Assembly: GCA_003224075.1 (NCBI GenBank)
Contig: QHYF01000114.1
Coordinates: 1 to 7,375, forward strand
Direction of reading: 5' to 3'
From: Acidobacteriota bacterium
GTDB taxonomy: Bacteria; Acidobacteriota; Terriglobia; Acidiferrales; UBA7541
Length of the DNA: 7,375 bases
A program made the translations under genes and the position numbers. Below the pieces are notes generated by a model. That model was not told the DNA's origin. It was given only the letters and a program-made list of their open reading frames with translations, and did no database searches. Positions 1 through 5,076 of this stretch are shown here, in pieces (the first letter of the stretch is position 1; the number at the start of each line of letters is the position of its first letter).

Positions 1-7
1 AATTCAT
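1..7 (-). CDS. possible start of the next leftward gene (portal position), cut by window edge
   Basis: An ATG lies 5 bases after the TerL stop codon on the minus strand, and only two codons remain in the window. In tailed phages the portal gene commonly follows TerL, so this is the expected place for it. No clear Shine-Dalgarno site is visible, and the identity rests on position alone. Confidence 0.25.
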
Positions 8-12
8 CTTGC

Positions 13-1683
13 TTACGAACGGCGGCGCGGGAGAGGCTTTGGACGAAACTGCTTGCGCGCTTCGGATTCGAGGCGCTGGTAATGAATCGCGCGCGAAGTC
101 GGATCCGTGGCGCTGACTTGCCGCGCGATTTGTTCGTCGAGCGGCATGCCGGTAACAAAATGCGGCCCGCCGCGCGGCGGATAAAGGGGCGGGGCCTGCC
201 CCGCCCTGGCCGGCACAAAGGCCGGTCCAACACCGGCGAGCCTTCCGCCGGAGACCAATCCGTAGCGCGCGGCGTCGGCGGGATCGTCGCCTTCCACCTT
301 GCGAATGTCCTCGACGCGGCGGTCGTCGCGCACCAGTTGTGGCAAACACTCGATGAGCTTCGCGCAATTCTCGGCGATCACCCAGGAATCCGATTCGAGC
401 AACTGGTACATCAATTGCCAGCCGCCGATGCGGTCGTCGTCGGCAGGCGACGGGCGCGGCAAACCGTTGGGGACGAGCACGTCGCCAAGCTGCTCCGCGA
501 TGGACGCCTCCGAAGTGCGGTGCGCAAAGGCGTCCGGAGAAAGAAACACTTCGTTGATGCGCTCGCGGCCGCTGCGCTCGGCGATGGCTTGCGCCAGCAT
601 GCGCGGGGAAAGGCCGCTTTGCACGAATTCGCGGTAGGTGACAATCCGACAAGGATTGTCATCCCGAGGGAGCGTGCTTTCAGCACGCTCGAAGCGTGAC
701 GCGACCGAGGGATCTCTCTGCCCAAAAGACGAAGACAGATTCCTCGCTTCGCTCGGAATGACGGAACTAGAACGCCCTGGCACGGCGCAATGCCAATAGA
801 CCGCGCTGGGATGCTGGAAGCCCCAGTCAATCGAAATCCAGCGCGGCCACCAGGGCTCGAGCCGGAGCTCTTCCGGGCGCGCGGTGTGTCGGCCATACTC
901 GAAAACGTCGAAATACTGCCCGGCGAAGACGTTCCAGTCGCCTTCGAGAAACGCGCGGCGCAAATGCTCCGGAAGCGTTTCCAGAGTGCGGCGGTATTCG
1001 GCGTCGTTGGCGTAAATGGGGTTGTCGTCGAGCCGCGCGCGAATGAAATCGTAATCGCGCGGGTTGTACAGTTCCGGCCGCTCGAATCCCGGCGGCGGAA
1101 CGTGATCGACCCACAGCGCCTTGACCCAGGCGTGGCCGATGTTCCCCGGATTCGTCGCGCCGGCCATGCAAGGGACAATTCCCTTCCCCGCGTTCTGGCC
1201 GTCCGAATAGACGCGCCGAGGGCAGCGGTTGCGCGAAGTGAGAAACTGCCACTGCTTCAGCGTGAAGTGCGTGAGCTCGTCAATGCCGATGAACAGAAAC
1301 TCGGCGCCCTGGTATTGGTAAACGTCGTGCTCGTTGCGGCAGTAGCCGAAGCGCGTGGTCGAACCGTTTGTCCAGGTCACGACGTGCTTCGCTTCGCTGT
1401 AGCTTTTGTAAAAAGCGCGCGGCACGTCGCGGCGAAAGTATGCCAACAGCGACGATTCCAGCTCCGGGTAGGTCCGCCGAAGGAGCAGCGTGTCGCAACC
1501 CGCAACCTCGATGGCCTGGCGAATCGCTTCCCACAACAGGGCCTTCGTTTTTCCGGGGCCCGCCGCCCCGCCAAAAAGACGGTACTTCGCTATCGATTCA
1601 TGAAATTCCTTTTGCCTTGCAAAAGCTCTGTAATAATCGCTAATGCGCAGAGGACCTTTTCCATGTGTCTTCGATCCGCTCAT
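13..1683 (-). CDS. terL: phage terminase large subunit (TerL), with an in-frame repeat insertion
   Basis: This is the DNA-packaging motor: an ATPase plus nuclease that cuts concatemeric phage DNA and pumps it into the prohead through the portal. From the chosen ATG the protein has 556 residues. The Walker A motif GGAAGPGKT is at residues 38-46 and the Walker B motif FIGIDE ends at D135-E136. The C-terminal RuvC-like nuclease begins with SIDWG (D286), followed by an acidic SPDAF (D384) and a DDPADAARYG segment near 466-475. An upstream in-frame ATG at 1749 exists, but it lies inside the 54-aa gene and has no ribosome site, so the ATG at 1683 is preferred. Residues about 305-345 come from a palindromic repeat and are probably absent from relatives. 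The reading frame stays open, so the protein may be functional. TerL is the clearest phage marker here. Confidence 0.93.
   Translation of the reverse strand: MSGSKTHGKGPLRISDYYRAFARQKEFHESIAKYRLFGGAAGPGKTKALLWEAIRQAIEVAGCDTLLLRRTYPELESSLLAYFRRDVPRAFYKSYSEAKHVVTWTNGSTTRFGYCRNEHDVYQYQGAEFLFIGIDELTHFTLKQWQFLTSRNRCPRRVYSDGQNAGKGIVPCMAGATNPGNIGHAWVKALWVDHVPPPGFERPELYNPRDYDFIRARLDDNPIYANDAEYRRTLETLPEHLRRAFLEGDWNVFAGQYFDVFEYGRHTARPEELRLEPWWPRWISIDWGFQHPSAVYWHCAVPGRSSSVIPSEARNLSSSFGQRDPSVASRFERAESTLPRDDNPCRIVTYREFVQSGLSPRMLAQAIAERSGRERINEVFLSPDAFAHRTSEASIAEQLGDVLVPNGLPRPSPADDDRIGGWQLMYQLLESDSWVIAENCAKLIECLPQLVRDDRRVEDIRKVEGDDPADAARYGLVSGGRLAGVGPAFVPARAGQAPPLYPPRGGPHFVTGMPLDEQIARQVSATDPTSRAIHYQRLESEARKQFRPKPLPRRRS
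658..762. repeat. palindromic dispersed repeat (VIPSEARNL type) inserted inside terL
   Basis: A 105-bp core is bounded by near-perfect inverted ends, GTCATCCC (658-665) and GGAATGAC (755-762), with 7 of 8 pairing. Inside are a 9-bp perfect hairpin (GAGCGTGCT 670-678, loop TTC, AGCACGCTC 682-690) and, on the minus strand, the compact GCGAAGC mini-hairpin sequence. A further hairpin (GACAATCC 640-647, GGATTGTC 653-660) sits at the left border and partly uses terL sequence. The core length is a multiple of three and adds about 35 stop-free codons to terL. From memory, similar translations recur as spurious peptides in many genomes, but the copy number here cannot be measured. Confidence 0.75.
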
Positions 1684-1708
1684 CCCAGGCTCGATTCGCG
1701 CCTTCGCA

Positions 1709-1873
1709 CTACTGTGCGCGAAGCTTCTTTCCCACGAAAAATGCGGCACCGCCGCCGATGAGCGCGGCAGCCGCGGGCCAGTGGTGCAAACTCAAAACAA
1801 CTCCAGCCACCACCGCCGCGACACCGGCGATTTGCGTGACTTCCCCGATGAAAATCAATCTTGCGTTTGCCAT
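1709..1873 (-). CDS. small membrane protein (54 aa), holin-like or unknown
   Basis: This short frame encodes 54 residues and is easily missed. A strong ribosome site, GGAGG (1881-1885), lies 7 nt before the ATG at 1873. The protein begins MANARLIF. It has two hydrophobic stretches, about residues 12-29 (rich in A, V, G) and 33-48, separated by a short LHHWP turn, and ends in a basic tail (GKKLRAQ). The stop is 25 nt before the terL ATG, and the start is 36 nt after the stop of the upstream 179-aa gene, so all three look co-transcribed. Size and a helical-hairpin topology would fit a small holin or another inner-membrane phage protein, but holins usually sit near endolysin genes and none is visible. 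The function is unassigned; that it is a gene is fairly certain. Confidence 0.7.
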   Translation of the reverse strand: MANARLIFIGEVTQIAGVAAVVAGVVLSLHHWPAAAALIGGGAAFFVGKKLRAQ

Positions 1874-1909
1874 TTCGATTCCTCCGCGGCGCTCGCGCGC
1901 CGCATTCGT

Positions 1910-2449
1910 TCAATCTCGTTTCGGCCCCGGCATATCGGTGACGACCTGCTGGGGCTCTTCTTCCGAGGCGGCCGCGCCCTTGTAGCGCATGTCCGTGAGC
2001 CGCTCGACCGCGCGCTGCTTGATTTTTACGTCTTTGGATTTGAGCAGGCCGTGCCAGATGCGAAATAAATCGATGCGCCCGTGAATTTCATTGACGAAAT
2101 CGCCGGGGCTCTCCGGGAGCGGACCTTCGCCAGGGGGAATTATTTTCGATTTGCCCTTGGCGGGCGGCTTCTTCCCTGCCGACTCGTGCGCGGCTCCATT
2201 CGGCGGGGGCGGCGCCGCCTCAGCGCACGCCTCGCGGTCCGCGCCGGCTGCGGCGGAGGTTGCCGCGCTTGCAACGGAAGCTCCGCTGGCGTCGTCAGAC
2301 GCAGCTTGATCCCGGTGCACCGGGATCCCGCCCCGCTCCGTGGAGGCCGGACCCTGGCCGTTGGCCGCTATGCGGCCACCAGCAGCGTTGTCGCGGCCGT
2401 GCGGCCCGGCATGCCCGTTGGTCTTGCGTGTATTGTTCCCGCGTGTCAT
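1910..2449 (-). CDS. phage-type protein in terminase small subunit position (179 aa)
   Basis: The protein has two unlike halves. Residues 1-105 are low-complexity and rich in A, G, P and charged residues, probably disordered. Residues about 106-160 form a charged, helix-prone segment (FVNEIHGRIDLFRIW, then KIKQRAVERLTDMRYKG). This resembles the C-terminal segments of small proteins encoded just before TerL in many prophages, which often end in a conserved RxxERLxDxxYGK-like stretch. Small terminase subunits bind the packaging site on phage DNA, but no helix-turn-helix can be confirmed here, so TerS is a positional guess. The ATG at 2449 lacks a Shine-Dalgarno site, and the true start may be further in. 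Codons 41-47 coincide with a perfect 20-bp palindrome, so part of the N-terminal half may derive from a repeat. Confidence 0.65.
   Translation of the reverse strand: MTRGNNTRKTNGHAGPHGRDNAAGGRIAANGQGPASTERGGIPVHRDQAASDDASGASVASAATSAAAGADREACAEAAPPPPNGAAHESAGKKPPAKGKSKIIPPGEGPLPESPGDFVNEIHGRIDLFRIWHGLLKSKDVKIKQRAVERLTDMRYKGAAASEEEPQQVVTDMPGPKRD
2308..2327. repeat. perfect 20-bp palindrome inside the 179-aa gene
   Basis: GATCCCGGTG followed by CACCGGGATC is a perfect palindrome centred on GTGCAC. It encodes GIPVHRD in the low-complexity half of the 179-aa protein. A second inverted repeat, TGGCCGC-TAT-GCGGCCA (2362-2378), lies 34 bp further. Either a repeat remnant or an internal binding site would fit. 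Confidence 0.7.
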
Positions 2450-2483
2450 GAGGTGTGAAGGGTGCTAACCGTCGTACGGAGTG

Positions 2484-2518
2484 TTCGGTGTTCAGTTTTC
2501 AGTTCTAAGTTCTAAGTA
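2484..2518. repeat. degenerate heptanucleotide tandem repeat
   Basis: Five consecutive 7-bp units read TTCGGTG, TTCAGTT, TTCAGTT, CTAAGTT and CTAAGTA. Units 2 and 3 are identical and the others drift stepwise. The tract is AT-rich in a GC-rich context and lies between the 88-aa and 179-aa genes. Confidence 0.75.
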
Positions 2519-2574
2519 AGAGAAGAGAGCGTCTTCTGGGGCTCCCACTTCTACGGATAAATGTCGAGTGACAA

Positions 2575-2841
2575 CTAGGCGGCAAGTGGGTAGCGCTTGC
2601 GCGACCACAAAACGACGCGGTCCGCGGGCACATCCGCAAAATCGCAAACGAGTTCGAGATTGGCCTGTTCAAAGCGGCTTTCGGCGCGCAGATATCTTCG
2701 CGCCTGGGCGCAATCGTCCGACAGGGATCCGTCGAGGGACGGTGGCAGTTCGGAGTCCAGGCAGGCCTGCTCCAGCACGGCGCGCCAGAGCTTGCGCTCC
2801 GGCGTGAGGATCGGTTCATGCGCCCAGAGCGACTTCGGCAT
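2575..2841 (-). CDS. small phage-type protein of unknown function (88 aa)
   Basis: A soluble 88-residue protein starts MPKSLWAHEP. Its core TPERKLWRAVLEQA, followed by ARRYLRAESRFE and LELVCDFADV, resembles a group of small proteins often encoded upstream of terminase genes in prophages. Those have an (E)RxLWxAVLxQA helix and a later helix ending in (L)VCxxA, and in some annotations are loosely called regulators. No established function is known to me. A GTG at 2892 would add 17 residues, but it falls inside the REP element. The ATG at 2841 has GGAGGG (2851-2856) 9 nt upstream and is chosen. The gene reads in the same direction as terL and precedes the 179-aa gene by 125 bp. Confidence 0.7.
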   Translation of the reverse strand: MPKSLWAHEPILTPERKLWRAVLEQACLDSELPPSLDGSLSDDCAQARRYLRAESRFEQANLELVCDFADVPADRVVLWSRKRYPLAA

Positions 2842-2883
2842 GAGCTTGGCCCCTCCGTCGCGCACCTCTTTGTCGTCAACGCT

Positions 2884-2983
2884 GTAGCTCACCCCTTTAG
2901 GGGTGAGGGTGTTCTCAGCACTCCAGCGGGTAATGTCGCCTGAGCTGGAGCAGAAAAACCTCAGGCCTAAAGGCCTGAGCTAC
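2884..2983. repeat. left REP pair (BIME) flanking the RAYT gene
   Basis: This 100-bp unit is two inverted REPs. It starts GTAG (2884-2887), then a 9-bp stem CTCACCCCT/AGGGGTGAG (2888-2907). It ends with a 9-bp stem CTCAGGCCT/AGGCCTGAG (2960-2979) followed by CTAC (2980-2983), the complement of GTAG. A third inverted repeat, CTCCAGC/GCTGGAG (2921-2950), sits in the middle. A GTAG tetranucleotide next to a stem-loop is the known hallmark of REPs recognised by RAYT transposases. Confidence 0.9.
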
Positions 2984-3056
2984 AGTGCGATGAGGTGCAG
3001 TGCGAGCTACGGGGCGTGCTTGACGGCAACCCGCTCAGACGCTACAAATAGACGCA

Positions 3057-3581
3057 ATGTCGCGCATTCGCAGAATTGCTGACCGCGACCGCATCTTTTT
3101 TGTTACGACAAACCTGGCCGCTGGGGTTGCGCCCTTCTCTCCTGAAGAACGCGACTTTATCCTGCGTTCACTGGCCGAACTGCGAAAGTCCCATGACTTC
3201 CTCATTCTCGGTTACGTCATCATGCCCAGTCATGCTCACTTGCTCGTGGCATGCAGAACCGCGTCGATTTCCAAAGTCATGCACAAATGGAAATTCGAGA
3301 CTGGGTACGTCATACAAAAGCGACGAGGCGCGAAGGGATCGCTCTGGCAAGCTCGCTACTTCGATTTTATTTGCCGCAGGAGCCGGGACGTTTCCGACAA
3401 ACTCGTGTACATTCACGAGAACCCCGTAACTGCGGGCCTGACTCGACGTGGCGATGAATGGCGCTGGTCGAGTGCAGCGTACTACGCGAAAACAGCTGAG
3501 CCTCCAATTATTCCTGATCTTATGGACTTTTCCGGAGATCCCGACGAGTTGCTGTGGCCAGCACCATGGAGGCGTATATAA
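3057..3581 (+). CDS. REP-associated tyrosine transposase (RAYT, IS200-like HUH family)
   Basis: RAYTs are single-domain Y1 HUH endonucleases that nick single-stranded REP DNA next to a GTAG-headed stem-loop and are thought to spread REP/BIME elements. The 174-residue length fits the family. The metal-binding HUH motif is H59-A60-H61 in GYVIMPSHAHLLV. The catalytic tyrosine is probably Y118 in LVYIHENPVTAGL, followed by the typical EWRWSSA block (134-140). GSLWQARYFDF (95-105) is also family-like. The ATG at 3057 has no evident Shine-Dalgarno site. The gene is the only plus-strand gene in the left 5.4 kb and is flanked by its presumed substrates. The frame is complete with all key residues, so it may be active. 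Confidence 0.92.
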   Translation: MSRIRRIADRDRIFFVTTNLAAGVAPFSPEERDFILRSLAELRKSHDFLILGYVIMPSHAHLLVACRTASISKVMHKWKFETGYVIQKRRGAKGSLWQARYFDFICRRSRDVSDKLVYIHENPVTAGLTRRGDEWRWSSAAYYAKTAEPPIIPDLMDFSGDPDELLWPAPWRRI

Positions 3582-3597
3582 GCTGGGTTCCTGAGTT

Positions 3598-3724
3598 GTA
3601 GCTCACCCCTTTTAGGGGTGAGGGTGTTCTTGCTCCGCGCTCCGGCGGGTAATGTCGCCTGAGCTGGAGCAGAAAAACCTCAGGCCTAAAGCGGAAAAAC
3701 CTCAGGCCTAAAGGCCTGAGCTAC
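3598..3724. repeat. right REP pair (BIME), with an internal tandem duplication
   Basis: This is the same architecture as the left copy: GTAG (3598-3601), stem CTCACCCCT/AGGGGTGAG (3602-3622), central inverted repeat CTCCGGC/GCTGGAG (3640-3669, one G-T wobble), terminal stem CTCAGGCCT/AGGCCTGAG (3701-3720) and CTAC (3721-3724). It is longer because a 22-bp block (3669-3690) is repeated at 3691-3712 with one A/G difference. It ends 33 bp from the stop of the 123-aa gene. Confidence 0.9.
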
Positions 3725-3757
3725 AGGTTGCCGGAGAAAGAAGCAGCGCTTATCGCT

Positions 3758-4129
3758 TCAGACCATCAGCTTGGCGGTCAAGCCGGCGCCACCGGTCGAG
3801 GAGACAAAGCGAATGCGCAGGAATTTAGCCTGCACGCCAGCGACGGTGCGCGCTTCGCCGGCGGTTGCAGTCGTCGTGTCAATGGTCTGGTATTCCGCGT
3901 CTACATCGGCCATGGCGCCCTGCAACACCAGGTTCACGGCCGTCGGCGTGGTGCCGAAAATCGTCTGCCAGCGCACCGCCGTGCCGCTGTCCGGCACTCC
4001 GGTGAAACTCGGGAGCGCAAACTGGCTGCCCGAGGTCGCACTGCCCGGAAACGCTTCGTTGTTGAAGCTGAAACCGACATCGCCGGAAAACAGGGAGATC
4101 GGCGGGGTCACATTCTGATAGCTCGGCAT
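3758..4129 (-). CDS. phage virion-like protein, function unknown (123 aa)
   Basis: This is a beta-rich, low-charge protein starting MPSYQNVTPPISLF. Many T, S, G and V residues with alternating hydrophobics (for example RWQTIFGTTPTAVNLVLQG and FLRIRFVSSTGGAGL) suggest a compact beta-sandwich. Such proteins occur as small virion, decoration or tail-fibre-associated parts in phage clusters, but I do not recognise the family. The ATG at 4129 has AAAGGAG (4135-4141) 5 nt upstream, so the start is firm. The gene reads in the same direction as terL and lies about 210 nt downstream of the predicted start of promoter module A. It is probably the first gene of the leftward transcript. The RAYT element begins just after its stop. 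Confidence 0.7.
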   Translation of the reverse strand: MPSYQNVTPPISLFSGDVGFSFNNEAFPGSATSGSQFALPSFTGVPDSGTAVRWQTIFGTTPTAVNLVLQGAMADVDAEYQTIDTTTATAGEARTVAGVQAKFLRIRFVSSTGGAGLTAKLMV

Positions 4130-4290
4130 CTTGGCTCCTTTGGTGACGCAACCCGTTTCGGGCGTGCTTCGACTGGGCGCACACGCCCGCGTGAGCCTCG
4201 CGGTGGGGCGCGAAATTTTCGCCGCGGAGGACTTAGCGTGCGCCGCTGGACTGTTGGGAATAGCTGCGACGGAGTGCGGAGAGCAGCCCT

Positions 4291-4331
4291 AAAAAGCAAA
4301 ACGCCCCGAACAATGTCGAATTGCCGGGACG
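4291..4331 (-). terminator. terminator-like hairpin of module A
   Basis: On the minus strand, CGTCCCG pairs with CGGGGCG (4325-4331 with 4302-4308, one G-U). Inside this, CAAT pairs with ATTG (4311-4314 with 4320-4323). A T-rich tract TTTTGCTTTTT follows. It lies just after the promoter, so it would stop most transcripts before the 123-aa gene unless read-through is regulated. Confidence 0.55.
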
Positions 4332-4342
4332 CACTTTTCTAC
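4291..4342 (-). ncRNA. candidate short RNA or attenuated leader, module A
   Basis: The predicted transcript starts near 4342 and begins GUAGAAAAGUGCGUCCC. It folds into the terminator hairpin and ends in a U-rich tract, giving about 52 nt. The first 17 nt match module B exactly, while the 7 bp between them and the -10 do not. This points to selection on the RNA, or at least on the transcribed region. No family is recognised; it could be a small RNA or a leader controlling read-through into the 123-aa gene. Confidence 0.4.
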
Positions 4343-4349
4343 GTGAGTC

Positions 4350-4377
4350 AGTATACCACTGAATGAATTAATGTCAA
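4350..4377 (-). promoter_or_regulatory. strong sigma-70 promoter A
   Basis: On the minus strand: -35 TTGACA (4377-4372), 16-bp spacer, extended -10 TGG-TATACT (-10 at 4355-4350). It is nearly consensus and points towards the 123-aa gene and the phage cluster. The leader between the hairpin and that gene (4130-4290) holds only a small palindrome, GCGAAA-T-TTTCGC (4210-4222), and the ribosome site. Confidence 0.8.
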
Positions 4378-4380
4378 GAG

Positions 4381-4399
4381 AAATCTTCAAAAATCTTCA
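4381..4399. repeat. 10-bp-spaced direct repeat upstream of promoter A
   Basis: AAATCTTCA occurs at 4381-4389 and 4391-4399, one helical turn apart, directly upstream of the -35 of promoter A. The second copy overlaps the stop codon of the PilZ gene. This could be an activator site or an AT-rich UP element. Confidence 0.6.
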
Positions 4400-4723
4400 T
4401 GCCCCCGCGACGCCGCTGGAATGCTGGTGACCCTCCTTCCAGAGGCCGTCGGTGAAAAAAAACTCCAACCCCATGACGAAAGCAGCTTCTTTCTTCTGCC
4501 GGCAGTGAACCACGCGGGCAAAGCCGTTGAAGCTGCCCTGGAGAGACCGAACGTCAAGGCGCTGGTTGGGCGCCCACTGCTGTTTCGTCAAAACGGAGGC
4601 GCCGTGAAGGCTCACGTCCCGGGTGGTCGTAACTTCGTAGGTGACCAGGTCCAGGCTCACCAGCGTTATGGCCACTTCGAGAGGAGTGCGATTCTCGGTC
4701 CGCCGAGAAGGACGCGGGTCCAT
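4397..4723 (-). CDS. single-domain PilZ protein (predicted c-di-GMP receptor)
   Basis: PilZ domains bind cyclic di-GMP and pass the signal to motility, exopolysaccharide or other outputs. Both binding motifs are visible from the chosen ATG: RxxxR as R8-TEN-R12, and DxSxxG as D36-V-S38-L-H-G41. The beta-barrel continues through RLDVRSLQGSFNGFARVV to FVMGLEFF (72-90). The 108-residue length fits a stand-alone PilZ protein. The frame stays open upstream to an ATG at 4816, but those 31 extra residues look non-domain, so 4723 is preferred. A GGGGTGG stretch just upstream is a weak ribosome site. The gene reads leftward, lies downstream of promoter module B and ends against promoter module A. It is not a usual phage gene and may be cargo or chromosomal. 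Confidence 0.8.
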   Translation of the reverse strand: MDPRPSRRTENRTPLEVAITLVSLDLVTYEVTTTRDVSLHGASVLTKQQWAPNQRLDVRSLQGSFNGFARVVHCRQKKEAAFVMGLEFFFTDGLWKEGHQHSSGVAGA

Positions 4724-5000
4724 ACACCACCCCAGGTGCCGCAAAAACCCGCGGCGACCGTCGGAACTGGGTGGCAACGGTAAAGAGAGCCTGCTGGACC
4801 AGTGCCTTGTCTGCAATCAGGTATTCGCCCGATAGCGGGCTCAGGTCTTCGCCTGCGCCCTTGCCTCTCTAATGGCAAGACCCCCGTCGCTGGAGTCACA
4901 GTTTCACAGGCTGAGTCGGAGTTGAGGGCGGGAACGCGATTAGTTGTTTTCGATAACTTCTTCAGGACTCAAGAGGGGTAAATGGCTTTTCCCTGCCGCG

Positions 5001-5027
5001 AAAAGCAAAACGTCCCGGTCCGGGACG
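5001..5027 (-). terminator. terminator-like hairpin of module B
   Basis: CGTCCCGG-T-CCGGGACG (5011-5027) is a perfect 8-bp inverted repeat. On the minus strand it is followed by TTTTGCTTTT. The hairpin lies about 10 nt after the predicted start of the module B transcript. Confidence 0.6.
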
Positions 5028-5038
5028 CACTTTTCTAC
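5001..5038 (-). ncRNA. candidate short RNA or attenuated leader, module B
   Basis: The predicted transcript starts near 5038 with the same 17 nt as module A (GUAGAAAAGUGCGUCCC), then folds into a compact hairpin and ends in a U-rich tract, about 38 nt. The loop is 14 nt shorter than in module A, while the stem and tail are kept, as expected for a conserved structure. No RNA family is recognised. Confidence 0.4.
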
Positions 5039-5045
5039 AAAAGAG

Positions 5046-5073
5046 AGTATACCACATTTGTATATGATGTCAA
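5046..5073 (-). promoter_or_regulatory. strong sigma-70 promoter B
   Basis: On the minus strand: -35 TTGACA (5073-5068), 16-bp spacer, extended -10 TGG-TATACT (-10 at 5051-5046). Boxes and spacing are the same as in promoter A, but most of the spacer differs. It points towards the pilZ gene about 320 bp away. Confidence 0.8.
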
Positions 5074-5076
5074 GAG

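Larger units (their letters stand above)
2884..3724 (+). mobile_element. REPtron: RAYT transposase gene bracketed by two BIMEs
   Basis: One RAYT gene lies between two directly repeated BIMEs of the same family, with 73 bp on the left and 16 bp on the right. This is the classic REPtron arrangement. It sits between the 123-aa and 88-aa phage-type genes, reads against them, and splits a leftward cluster without cutting either gene. No target duplication is expected for this mechanism and none was seen. Confidence 0.85.

Noticed and set aside
82..699. Open frame of 205 codons on the plus strand opposite the terL 3' half
   Set aside because: Arginine- and alanine-rich antisense shadow with no domain; terL is the real gene here.
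1684..1749. Longer terL start at the ATG at 1749
   Set aside because: It lies inside the 54-aa gene without a ribosome site and adds 22 non-conserved-looking residues.
790..1761. Open frame of 323 codons on the plus strand opposite terL
   Set aside because: It mirrors the terL coding strand in GC-rich DNA, has no recognisable domain and crosses the 54-aa gene. TerL has clear ATPase and nuclease motifs.
2842..2892. Longer 88-aa gene start using GTG at 2892
   Set aside because: This start lies inside the BIME stem, while the ATG at 2841 has its own Shine-Dalgarno site.
2884..3724. BIMEs read as CRISPR repeats or as terminal repeats of an insertion sequence
   Set aside because: There are only two copies flanking a RAYT, with no spacers. 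The GTAG-headed stem-loops match REP organisation rather than simple IS ends.
3728..4366. Open frame of 212 codons on the plus strand opposite the 123-aa gene
   Set aside because: It runs antisense through the 123-aa gene, promoter A and the hairpin, and is arginine-rich without a domain.
4690..4862. Minus-strand stretch reading LSPLSGEYLIADKALVQQAL in another frame upstream of pilZ
   Set aside because: It looks protein-like, but a stop lies close upstream, no start codon precedes it, and it overlaps the pilZ start in another frame. It could be a remnant of a gene, but nothing supports a function.
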